32,916 bases of DNA from the NCBI GenBank assembly GCA_013426805.1, contig JACDZG010000086.1, forward strand, positions 1 to 32,916. The letters run 5' to 3'. The position numbers and the translations under genes are program-made. Shown one piece after another: positions 8,001 through 14,780 of this stretch. The notes below the pieces were generated by a model that did not search any database, had not been told where the DNA came from, and saw only the letters and a list, made by a program, of their open reading frames with translations. The first letter of the stretch is position 1. Every line of letters starts with the position of its first letter. The DNA comes from Chromatiaceae bacterium. GTDB taxonomy: Bacteria; Pseudomonadota; Gammaproteobacteria; Chromatiales; Chromatiaceae.

Positions 8001-9907
8001 GGTCCTGCATGGGCTGCGGCGAGAAGACGGTCATCCATCTCTTCACCGCTACGGTTGCCGCCCTGATGCAGCCGCGGGTCAAGGCCCATCTGGCCGAGCT
8101 CGACGACCTCATCAACCGGCTGGAAACCCATGTGCGCCTCAAGCTCGCCGCCGGGGTCAACCTGAGCGACAGCGCCGCCATCGTACGGGCGCTCGACAGC
8201 AGCAAGCATACTGACCTCACGCTGTCGGACCTCTCCGCTCAACTCGACCGCAGCGGTCAGCCGGTCGACACGGAATGGCTGCGCTGGGTCACCGGACTGC
8301 TCGATAAGCTGCGGCATCTCAAGACCCAATACACCAAGCCGCAGCCGCGCTCGACCATGGGCATCGTGAACTCCACCGGCTGCACCTCGGTGTGGGGTTC
8401 CACCTGGCCCTATAACCCCTATCCGTTCCCCTGGACCAATCACCTGTTCCAGGATTCGCCATCCATCGCGCTCGGGCTCTTCGAGGGCCACATGTGCAAG
8501 ATGGCCGAGGGTTTCAAGGCGGTGCGGATGGCGCGGCTGGAGCTGGAAGGCAAGTACAACGAGGCCGAGCATCACAAGTTCTTCACCTATTACGATTGGA
8601 AGCAGTTCAGCGAAGAGGAGTGGCGGCTGTGTCCGCCGGTGGTCGCGGTGGGCGGTGACGGGGCCATGTACGACATCGGGTTCCAGAACCTCTCGCGCGT
8701 CCTCGCCTCGTCCCATCCGGTGAAGGTCCTGGTGCTCGATACCCAGGTCTATTCCAATACGGGTGGTCAGTCCTGTACCTCCGGCTTCATCGGCCAGGTG
8801 GCGGACATGGCGCCCTACGGCAAGGTCGGGCGGGGCAAGACCGAGATCCGCAAGGAGGTGGCGCTGATCGGTGCGGCGCATCGCGGGTGCTTTGTCCTGT
8901 CCAGTGCGACCTCGCATATGACCCATTTGCTGGAGGGCTATATCGACGGTCTGAACAGTCGTCATCCGACCCTGTTCAATGTCTATAGTTCCTGCCAGCC
9001 GGAACACGGGATCGGCGATGATATGTCCACCCGTCAGGCGCGGATGGCCGTTGAGTCGCGTGCGTATCCGCTGTTCCGTTTCGACCCGGACGCAGGCACC
9101 ACCTTCGAGGAGTGCTGCTCGGTCGAGGGTAATCCGAACATCGACCAGGACTGGATCTCCTGGACCCTGAAGTACACCGACGACAAGGGCGCACCGGCCG
9201 AAATGACCGTGCCCTTCACCTTCGCCGACTTCGCGATGAGCGAGGGGCGCTTCCGCAAGCACTTCCGTAAAGCGCCGCCCGAGACCTGGAACGACTCCAT
9301 GGTGCCCTTGGCGGAGTTCCTGGATCTGTCCGAAGACGAACGGGAGGGGATGTTCCCCTACATCTGGGGAGTGGACGGCAAGAACCGACTGATGCGCGTC
9401 CTGGTGTCCGCGGAACTGGTGCTCTCCACGGAAGAGCGCCGGGGCTACTGGTCCCAGTTACGCGGTATCTGCGGCCAACTCAATCAGGTCGACGTGGAAC
9501 AGATCCGCAATCAGGCGAAGGCCGAAATGGCGCAGAAGCTCACCAGCAGCCTGCTCGCGATGGCTGGCGGGGACATGGGCGCGCTGACCGCACTCGGCGG
9601 CAACGGCGGCATCGGCATCCAGGCCGACAGCGCCGGTGCCGGTGCCGGTGCCGGGGATTGGTCGCCGGTGTGGATCGACACCCCGGAGTGCACGGCCTGC
9701 GACGAGTGCATCAACATCAACCCGAAGATCTTCAAGTACAACGGGGCCAAGCAGGCCGAGGTGGCGGATGCCCGCGGCGGACCCTTCAAGGATATCGTCA
9801 AGGCGGCCGAGAAGTGCACCGCCGGGTGCATCCATCCGGGAACGCCCTTCAATCCGGCCGAGGCCGGGGTCGATAAACTGATCAAGCGGGCGGAGAAATA
9901 CCAGTAG
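5003..9907 (+). CDS. nifJ: Pyruvate:ferredoxin oxidoreductase fused to a C-terminal ferredoxin domain
   Basis: This 1634-residue enzyme interconverts pyruvate + CoA with acetyl-CoA + CO2 + reduced ferredoxin. Visible in order: the N-terminal pyrimidine-binding domain with AYPITPST (38-45); the central gamma-type domain (RMHSVGGWGAVTTGKN, from 492); two ferredoxin motifs (C787, C790, C793, C797 and C924, C927, C930, C934); proximal-cluster Cys C1002, C1005 and probably C1331; and thiamine diphosphate binding around GGDGAMYDIGFQNL (1217) and SNTGGQS. A Gly-Ala linker (about 1545-1551) leads to a single-cluster ferredoxin-like domain (C1563, C1566, C1569, C1605). Typical homodimeric enzymes have about 1170-1200 residues. 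The excess lies in this tail and in insertions near 800-915 and 1010-1115. I chose ATG 5003, preceded by GAGAAG, over an upstream TTG (4955). RnfC begins two bases after the stop. Confidence 0.93.
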   Translation: MSAKKDEKQFKYPGIRMAMDGNTAVIMCEREASDAAGAYPITPSTQMGEYWAEEVAAGHINISGNPLIFVEPESEHAAAAVTAGMSMTGLRAVNFSSAQGVAFMHESLYGAVGKRLPYVLNIGARAITKASLNVHCGHDDYHCIDDTGFFQVFGKSAQEAADLSVIARKVAELSLTPAAVGQDGFLTTHLIEPLRVPERELIAEYLGRPDDIIPCPTPAQKMIYGETRRRVPMLWDVDNPALSSPVQNQDAYMQAVAGQRPYFFDHIEAIADRAMDEFYNLTGRRYRRASGYSIDDAEYLILGQGSMVTQAEAVVDYLRDTRKLKVGVVNLTMWRPFPGDLIARLLQGKRGVAVLERTDQPLAEDLPIMREVRAALAKCLENAAVGKGEALPYPAYPTYKQGDMPRLYSGCYGLGSRDLQPEGLIAAVENMLPNGKRRSFYYLSVDFVREAADPKDEIRIHRLTDAYPGIGDLALRGSENPNLLPKGAITVRMHSVGGWGAVTTGKNLAMTLYELLGFDIRANPKYGSEKKGQPTTYFLSAAPEEIRLNCEYTYVDVVMSPDPNVFTHSNPLSGLDKGGSFIVQSSLDNPEQVWASFPPQARKFMIDNGIRVFYIDGFKIAREEASDVEMQYRMQGNAFQGAFFAASPLMERSGLTEEGLFTAIGDQLREKFGGKGERVVQDNLRIVRRGFDEIIEIKDKPVIAGQLISRKTPGLPVMLKTLPEGDGGITDVHRFWEQTGVFYATGRGSDNLVDPQMAVSLMPASTGVYRDMTQIRFDYPKYLPENCTACGNCFSVCPDSAIPGLVNTISDIFATAINRVERTLPTQHLRRETRNVEKRLRELIAGAGEAADMRTLMDRAVLETLAAFSGEPEQKPVLEKEMGLMMAALGDYQFAITKPYWTNREKKQPGTGGLFSITVNPYTCKGCMECIEVCGDGALIAEPQTPDSIVQMQARWKTWLALPTTDPSFIRIDDLDGKVGALETLLLDKGNYQSMVSGDGSCMGCGEKTVIHLFTATVAALMQPRVKAHLAELDDLINRLETHVRLKLAAGVNLSDSAAIVRALDSSKHTDLTLSDLSAQLDRSGQPVDTEWLRWVTGLLDKLRHLKTQYTKPQPRSTMGIVNSTGCTSVWGSTWPYNPYPFPWTNHLFQDSPSIALGLFEGHMCKMAEGFKAVRMARLELEGKYNEAEHHKFFTYYDWKQFSEEEWRLCPPVVAVGGDGAMYDIGFQNLSRVLASSHPVKVLVLDTQVYSNTGGQSCTSGFIGQVADMAPYGKVGRGKTEIRKEVALIGAAHRGCFVLSSATSHMTHLLEGYIDGLNSRHPTLFNVYSSCQPEHGIGDDMSTRQARMAVESRAYPLFRFDPDAGTTFEECCSVEGNPNIDQDWISWTLKYTDDKGAPAEMTVPFTFADFAMSEGRFRKHFRKAPPETWNDSMVPLAEFLDLSEDEREGMFPYIWGVDGKNRLMRVLVSAELVLSTEERRGYWSQLRGICGQLNQVDVEQIRNQAKAEMAQKLTSSLLAMAGGDMGALTALGGNGGIGIQADSAGAGAGAGDWSPVWIDTPECTACDECININPKIFKYNGAKQAEVADARGGPFKDIVKAAEKCTAGCIHPGTPFNPAEAGVDKLIKRAEKYQ

Positions 9908-9909
9908 CC

Positions 9910-11370
9910 ATGAGCAACGGCACCTCACAAGACCCGCCGAAAGGGGCGGGCGGCACCTGGCGGCCGATGATCGCGCGCATGCTCGCCGGTCTGCGCCCGG
10001 CCTCCGCCCGCCCCGGCGGCCATGGGTCCGGGCTGCTGCGGATCTTCCGCAAGCGCAAGACCTTCCCCCACGGGATCTATCCCGTGGAGCATAAAGAATG
10101 GACCGCGGACAAGCCGATCCGGCGTCTGCCGTTCGCGCCGGTGCTGGTCCTGCCGCTGGCCCAGCATCGGGGGGCGCCGTCGCAGCCCCTGGTGCAGGTC
10201 GGTCAAGAGGTGGTGCGGGGCGAGCCGATCGCCCGCGCCGCCGGGTTCGTCTCGGTGCCCATGCACGCGCCGGCCACCGGGGTGATTCAGGCGATCGACC
10301 TGGCGCCGACCCCGGAAGGCCCCAAGACGATGGCCATCTATCTCAAGGTCTACCAGGCGGACCCGCAGCAGGTGCTGTTCGACACCGGCCACGACATCGA
10401 TTCCATGACCAACGAGGAAGTCGTGGCGGCGGTGCAGGAAGCCGGTCTGGTGGGTCTGGGCGGTGCCGCTTTCCCCAGTCATGTGAAGCTCATGCCGCCC
10501 AAGGACGCGGTGATCGATACGGTGATCGTCAACGGGTGCGAGTGCGAGCCCTATCTCACCTGTGACCACCGGGTGATGCTGGAGCAGACCGACGCCCTGC
10601 TGCGCGGCATCCGGTTGATCATGCGAATCACGGGGGCCAAGCGGGCCATCATCGGGGTGGAGGACAACAAGCTGAACGCGGTGGATCAAATCCGCGCCAA
10701 GCTGCCCGCCAATCTGCCGATCACCGCCGAGGCGGTCGAGAGCAAATACCCGCAGGGCGCCGAGAAGATGCTCATCAAGAGTCTGCTCGGCAAGGAGGTG
10801 CCGGTCGGCGGCCTGCCCGCCCATGTGGGCGTGGCGGTGTTCAATGTCGGCACCCTGGCGCAGATCGGCGATCTGCTGCCCAAGGGCCGCGGCCTGATCG
10901 AGCGGGTGGTGACGGTGAGTGGGCCGGCGGTGGCCAACCCCGGCAACTTCATGGTGCCGATCGGTACACCGGTGCGTTTCCTGCTGAACCATGTCGGGAT
11001 CAAGCCAACCCTGGGTCAGGTGATTCTGGGCGGGGCCATGATGGGCATGTCGGTGTCCTCGATCGATGTGCCGGTCACCAAGGGCGTCTCCGGGATCGTG
11101 GCCCTGGAGCGCGACGAGGACGATCCGGCGCGGCGTCAGGTCTATCCCTGCATCAAGTGCGGCGAATGTCTCAAGGCTTGTCCGATCAACCTCAATCCCT
11201 CCATGCTGGGTGAGTTGGCGCAGGCGCGCGAGTACGGGCTCATGGCCCAGGGCTACAATCTGGATCAGTGTTTCGAGTGCGGCAGTTGCGCCTATGTCTG
11301 CCCGTCGAACATCCCGCTGACCCAGTATTTCCGTATCGCCAAGTCGATCAACCGGGAGAGGAAGAACTAA
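9910..11370 (+). CDS. rnfC: Rnf electron transport complex subunit C
   Basis: RnfC is the peripheral subunit that binds NADH and FMN and carries two [4Fe-4S] clusters. The 486 residues show an N-terminal extension of about 45 residues, then HGIYPVEHKEW, typical of the RnfC start. The nucleotide-binding core has GLGGAAFPSHVKL near 178-190, followed by NGCECEPYLTCDHR. A soluble-ligand-binding beta-grasp segment follows, then paired cluster motifs C414, C417, C420, C424 and C454, C457, C460, C464. The length is near that of short RnfC proteins; the long repetitive C-terminal tail found in many gammaproteobacterial RnfC proteins is absent. It begins two bases after the PFOR stop, which indicates cotranscription and probable translational coupling. 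Confidence 0.95.
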   Translation: MSNGTSQDPPKGAGGTWRPMIARMLAGLRPASARPGGHGSGLLRIFRKRKTFPHGIYPVEHKEWTADKPIRRLPFAPVLVLPLAQHRGAPSQPLVQVGQEVVRGEPIARAAGFVSVPMHAPATGVIQAIDLAPTPEGPKTMAIYLKVYQADPQQVLFDTGHDIDSMTNEEVVAAVQEAGLVGLGGAAFPSHVKLMPPKDAVIDTVIVNGCECEPYLTCDHRVMLEQTDALLRGIRLIMRITGAKRAIIGVEDNKLNAVDQIRAKLPANLPITAEAVESKYPQGAEKMLIKSLLGKEVPVGGLPAHVGVAVFNVGTLAQIGDLLPKGRGLIERVVTVSGPAVANPGNFMVPIGTPVRFLLNHVGIKPTLGQVILGGAMMGMSVSSIDVPVTKGVSGIVALERDEDDPARRQVYPCIKCGECLKACPINLNPSMLGELAQAREYGLMAQGYNLDQCFECGSCAYVCPSNIPLTQYFRIAKSINRERKN

Positions 11371-11376
11371 GCCGCC

Positions 11377-12426
11377 ATGGTTAAAGGCATCGAGATCCGC
11401 ACCTCCCCGCACCTCAAGCGGGCGCTCAATGTGCAGCAGATCATGCGCAGCGTGGTGTACGCCATGCTGCCGATCTGTGCCTTCGCCATCTGGCAGTTCG
11501 GGCTCAGCGCCGCCCTGCTGTTGGCGACGACCACCGGTGCCGCGGTGGCCACCGAAGCCTGGTTCTCGCGCCTGCGCGGGGCGGGCAATACGGTGGCCGA
11601 CTGGTCGGCGGTCATCACCGGCATCCTGCTCGGACTCACCCTGCCGCCCGGCTTTCCGTTGTGGATGGCCGCGGTGGCGGCTTTCGTGGGTATCGGGCTC
11701 GGCAAGGCACTGTTCGGCGGCTTGGGCTACAACGTGATGAATCCGGCCCTGATCGGCCGGGCCTTCGTGCAGGCCGCGTTTCCGGTGGCGATCACCACCT
11801 GGACCCCGGCCTTCGCCCCAAGCCGCTTCGTTGAACTGATCCCGACCACGCTGACCGCACCCTTCATGCGCCCGGAGTCGGTGACTGACTGGATCGCCGG
11901 GCTGGGCGTCGACTCCTGGACCGGTGCCACCCCCCTGGCGATGCAGAAGTTTCAGCATATCGAAACACCGGCCTGGGACACCTTCGCCGGGTTGGTATCG
12001 GGTTCGGCGGGCGAGACCTCGGCCCTGCTGATCCTGGTATGCGGTCTGTGGCTGGCCTGGCGCGGCTGTCTGGACTGGCGCATCCCGGCCAGCGTGCTGG
12101 CGGGCGCCGCGCTCACCGCGCTGCCGTTCTGGCTGGTCGATCCCGGCCTCTATCCCTCGCCCTGGTTCGTGCTGTGTTCCGGCGGTCTGATGCTCGCCGC
12201 CTGGTTCATGGCCAGCGACATGGTGGCCTCGCCGGTGACACCCTGGGGGGCGATCATCTACGGCGTGTTCATCGGGGCGCTGACGGTGATCATCCGGCTC
12301 TTCGGTGGCTTGGTGGAGGGGGTGATGTATGCCATTTTGCTCGGCAATGCCGCCGGTCCGCTGATCTCGGCCTGGACTCAGCCGCGGGTCTATGGGGCGG
12401 TGAAAAAGGCGCGTGCCAAGTCCTGA
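11377..12426 (+). CDS. rnfD: Rnf electron transport complex subunit D
   Basis: RnfD is an integral membrane subunit of the NqrB/RnfD family that carries a covalently bound FMN and belongs to the ion-translocating core. The 349 residues hold about nine to ten hydrophobic segments. The flavinylation motif is TGAT in DSWTGATPLAMQ, so Thr185 is the expected FMN attachment site. GGLGYNVMNPALIGRAF (114-130) is another family hallmark. The gene starts six bases after rnfC. Flavin attachment normally needs an ApbE-type transferase, and none is encoded in this window. Confidence 0.94.
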   Translation: MVKGIEIRTSPHLKRALNVQQIMRSVVYAMLPICAFAIWQFGLSAALLLATTTGAAVATEAWFSRLRGAGNTVADWSAVITGILLGLTLPPGFPLWMAAVAAFVGIGLGKALFGGLGYNVMNPALIGRAFVQAAFPVAITTWTPAFAPSRFVELIPTTLTAPFMRPESVTDWIAGLGVDSWTGATPLAMQKFQHIETPAWDTFAGLVSGSAGETSALLILVCGLWLAWRGCLDWRIPASVLAGAALTALPFWLVDPGLYPSPWFVLCSGGLMLAAWFMASDMVASPVTPWGAIIYGVFIGALTVIIRLFGGLVEGVMYAILLGNAAGPLISAWTQPRVYGAVKKARAKS

Positions 12427-12432
12427 TCCCCG

Positions 12433-12452
12433 GCCGCGGGTGCGCCCGCGGC
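12433..12452. other. GC hairpin between rnfD and rnfG
   Basis: GCCGCGGG, the loop TGCG and CCCGCGGC form a perfect 8-bp stem seven bases after the rnfD stop codon. A second, slightly imperfect stem follows at about 12473-12492. This is the only wide gap (157 bp) among rnfC-rnfA, and there is no T-run. The hairpins could tune relative mRNA levels across the operon. Confidence 0.4.
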
Positions 12453-12583
12453 TCGCGATGGGGGCGCACCGTCCGGTACCGCGCGGTGCCGGGATGCCGC
12501 CACCGCCGTCAGGGTGGATCAGCGCGGTCACCGCAACGCGCGGGTGACCGGACGTTCTCAGGATCAACAGGTTTTTTCCGACT

Positions 12584-13291
12584 ATGACCAATGACGTACA
12601 AGTCGAGGCACCGCAGGCCCCGCCGGATGCAACGCCGACCTTCGCCATGCTGCGCACGCTGGGGGGGATCTCGCTGATCTCCGGTCTGCTGGTGGTGCTG
12701 GCGTATCAATTCACGCTGCCGATCATCGCGGAGAATCAACGCGTGCGGACCGAGCAGGCGGTCTTCCGGGTCGTTCCGGGCGCCGTCACCAAGCGCGACT
12801 TCGTCCTGACCGACGCCGGGTTGGTGCCGGCGGGGGAGGGTGTTCAGGGCGAACTGATCTATGCCGCTTATGATGCGGCCGACCAACTCAAGGGCGTCGC
12901 GATCACCGGTGTCGGCAATGGCTACGCCGGGCCGGTGACCGTGCTGTTCAATTACGACCCCGCCTGCCAGTGCATCGTCGGCAGCAAAATACTGCAAATG
13001 ACCGAGACTCCGGGATTCGGTGACAAGATGGAAACCGATCCGGAGTTTCTGGAGAATCTGAAGGCGCTTGATGCCAAGCTGAACGCCGACGGGACGGCAC
13101 TCATCAATCCTATTGTGACCGTCAAGCACGGCACCAAGACCCACCCCTGGCAGATCGACGCCATCAGCGGCGCGACCCTCTCCTCCAATGCCATGGGTAA
13201 GGCGGCTAATACCGCCGCACAACGGGCCACGCCGGCGATCCAGCGGGATCTCGCGAAGCTCACCGCGGCCAACCACACCGGGCAGGACTGA
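12584..13291 (+). CDS. rnfG: Rnf electron transport complex subunit G
   Basis: RnfG is a membrane-anchored FMN-binding subunit facing the periplasm. The 235 residues have one N-terminal membrane helix (about 25-46) after a Pro- and Ala-rich leader, then the FMN-binding domain with GNGYAGPV and QMTETPGFGDKM. The attachment motif is SGATLSS, so Thr198 should carry the second covalent FMN of the complex. The Cys pair in DPACQCIVG (C128, C130) is less usual for this region. It is separated from rnfD by a 157-bp hairpin-containing gap and from rnfE by four bases. Confidence 0.93.
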   Translation: MTNDVQVEAPQAPPDATPTFAMLRTLGGISLISGLLVVLAYQFTLPIIAENQRVRTEQAVFRVVPGAVTKRDFVLTDAGLVPAGEGVQGELIYAAYDAADQLKGVAITGVGNGYAGPVTVLFNYDPACQCIVGSKILQMTETPGFGDKMETDPEFLENLKALDAKLNADGTALINPIVTVKHGTKTHPWQIDAISGATLSSNAMGKAANTAAQRATPAIQRDLAKLTAANHTGQD

Positions 13292-13295
13292 CACC

Positions 13296-13958
13296 ATGGC
13301 CGAATTGCCGAAACATCAGGAAGATCTGAGTCTGGATACCTTCGTTCGGGGACTCTGGAAAGAGAACCCGGTTTTCGTCATGCTGCTCGGTATGTGCCCG
13401 ACACTGGCCGTATCCAACTCGGCGATCAATGCCATCTCGATGGGGCTCGCGACGACCTTCGTGCTTGCCGGCTCGGGGGCGCTGATCTCCGGGCTGCGGA
13501 ATTGGATTCCCAAGCAGGTGCGGATCGCGAGCTATATCGTGATCATCGCGACCTTCGTGACCATCGTGGACTACGCCATTCAGGCCATCAGTCTGGACCT
13601 CTATGCCGCGCTGGGCGCGTTCATCCAGCTGATCGTGGTCAACTGCATCATCCTGGGCCGCGCCGAGGCCTATGCCTCGCAGCAGCGTCTGGTGCCGACT
13701 CTGGTGAACAGCCTGGGAATCGGTGCCGGTTTCACGATCGCCCTGTTCGCGCTGGGGTCGGTGCGTGAAATCCTGGGCAGCGGTACCCTGTTCGGTCTGC
13801 ACCTGTTCGGCGCTGGATTCCAGCCCTGGGTGGTGATGGTCCTGCCCCCCGGCGGTTTCTTCGTACTGGGTGCCTGGCTCTTGTTGTTCAACTGGATCAA
13901 ACAACGCGGCGAGCGTCGCGCCGATGCGCCGACTGGAGTTCCCGCCAATGCACGCTGA
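13296..13958 (+). CDS. rnfE: Rnf electron transport complex subunit E
   Basis: RnfE is an integral membrane subunit that, with RnfA, forms the pseudo-symmetric core holding an intramembrane [2Fe-2S] centre. The 220 residues contain about six membrane helices. The two conserved Cys expected to bind the iron centre are C34 (LLGMCPTLAVS) and C117 (IVVNCIILGRAEA). I chose ATG 13296, four bases after rnfG, because it precedes MAELPKHQEDLS and the conserved LWKENPVFVMLLG. Upstream in-frame codons overlap rnfG and do not resemble the family. Its end overlaps the rnfA start by 11 bases. Confidence 0.94.
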   Translation: MAELPKHQEDLSLDTFVRGLWKENPVFVMLLGMCPTLAVSNSAINAISMGLATTFVLAGSGALISGLRNWIPKQVRIASYIVIIATFVTIVDYAIQAISLDLYAALGAFIQLIVVNCIILGRAEAYASQQRLVPTLVNSLGIGAGFTIALFALGSVREILGSGTLFGLHLFGAGFQPWVVMVLPPGGFFVLGAWLLLFNWIKQRGERRADAPTGVPANAR

Positions 13959-14538
13959 GTCGCTCCCGTCGATCTTTCTGAACGCCGCGATCGTCAACAA
14001 TTTCGTATTGGCGATGTTTCTCGGCATCTGCCCCTTCCTGGGTGTCTCGTCGAAAAAAGAGACCGCCTGGAACATGGGGTTGGCGGTGATCTTCGTGCTC
14101 CTGGTCAGCTCCGCCGCGGCGTTCGGAATCAACTGGCTGCTGGTCAACCTGGAACTCGAGTTCCTGCGGCTGATTTGCTACATCGCGGTCATCGCCTCGA
14201 CCGTGCAGCTCGTCGAGATGTTCGTCAAGCGCTATAGCCCCGCTCTGTTCCGGTCGTTGGGTATCTTCCTGCCGCTCATCACCACCAATTGCGCGGTCCT
14301 CGGTCTGGCCCTGTTTCAGACACAGAAGGAATACGACTTCATCCAGAGTCTGGTCTACGCCCTGGGTGCCGGGGCGGGATTCACCCTGGCACTGATGCTG
14401 ATGGCCGGGCTGCGCGAACGCCTGGCCCTGGCGCGGGTGCCGGACGTGAGCCAAGGCGCGGCCCTGACCCTGATGCTGGCCGGGCTCTTGTCCCTGGCCT
14501 TCATGGGCTTCGCCGGGCTGGGGGGCTCCCATGGTTAA
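13948..14538 (+). CDS. rnfA: Rnf electron transport complex subunit A
   Basis: RnfA is the second core membrane subunit, paralogous to RnfE and inserted in the opposite orientation. The 196 residues contain about six membrane helices. C28 (FLGICPFLGVSS) and C115 (LITTNCAVLGLAL) are the expected ligands of the shared [2Fe-2S] centre. The start at 13948 (MHAESLPSIFLNAAIVNNFV) is supported by family alignment and a GGAG about nine bases upstream. It overlaps rnfE by 11 bases, and the next small gene begins inside its last codons. Confidence 0.94.
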   Translation: MHAESLPSIFLNAAIVNNFVLAMFLGICPFLGVSSKKETAWNMGLAVIFVLLVSSAAAFGINWLLVNLELEFLRLICYIAVIASTVQLVEMFVKRYSPALFRSLGIFLPLITTNCAVLGLALFQTQKEYDFIQSLVYALGAGAGFTLALMLMAGLRERLALARVPDVSQGAALTLMLAGLLSLAFMGFAGLGGSHG

Positions 14539-14707
14539 GGCGCTCACCGCATCCCTGGTGATTTTCGCCGTCATGCTGGGCTGGCTTTGGGTGCAGGCGG
14601 CCTATGCCCGCTTCGCGCGGCGCTACCCGGAACTGGGTCCCTTCCGCGGCGATGGCGGGTGCGGCGGCGGCTGCTCCTGCGGTAAGGGCAACTGCGAGCG
14701 GGATTGA
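14531..14707 (+). CDS. 58-residue membrane protein with a Cys-rich tail, coupled to rnfA
   Basis: This small frame starts with ATG at 14531, overlapping the last eight bases of rnfA. It has one membrane helix (about residues 4-25, rich in Leu, Val, Trp) followed by Arg residues, so the tail should face the cytoplasm. The tail ends GCGGGCSCGKGNCERD, placing Cys at 44, 48, 50 and 55. The layout (one helix plus four clustered Cys, beside the genes for the intramembrane [2Fe-2S] subunits) resembles NqrM (DUF539), the small protein needed to mature the related Na+-NQR. It also resembles FeoB-associated Cys-rich membrane proteins. I see no direct NqrM sequence signature, so an assembly or iron-delivery role is inference. 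The tight overlap supports a real, translationally coupled gene. Confidence 0.7.
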   Translation: MVKALTASLVIFAVMLGWLWVQAAYARFARRYPELGPFRGDGGCGGGCSCGKGNCERD

Positions 14708-14780
14708 GCAATCGCGATCAGCGGTCAGCTGATCAGCGCAATCAACACTATTTGGCAAGACCATCCATTTGGAGCACTGC

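Noticed and set aside
5393-9262. Two reverse-strand frames of about 600 residues each inside the PFOR gene (5393-7201 and 7430-9262).
   Set aside because: They are mirror frames of a highly GC-biased gene with clear PFOR motifs; their translations are His-, Gly- and Arg-rich and show no family signature.
9925-12657. A 910-residue reverse-strand frame across rnfC and rnfD.
   Set aside because: The forward strand has clear rnfC and rnfD with all expected motifs; the reverse translation is low-complexity and Gln-, His- and Arg-rich.
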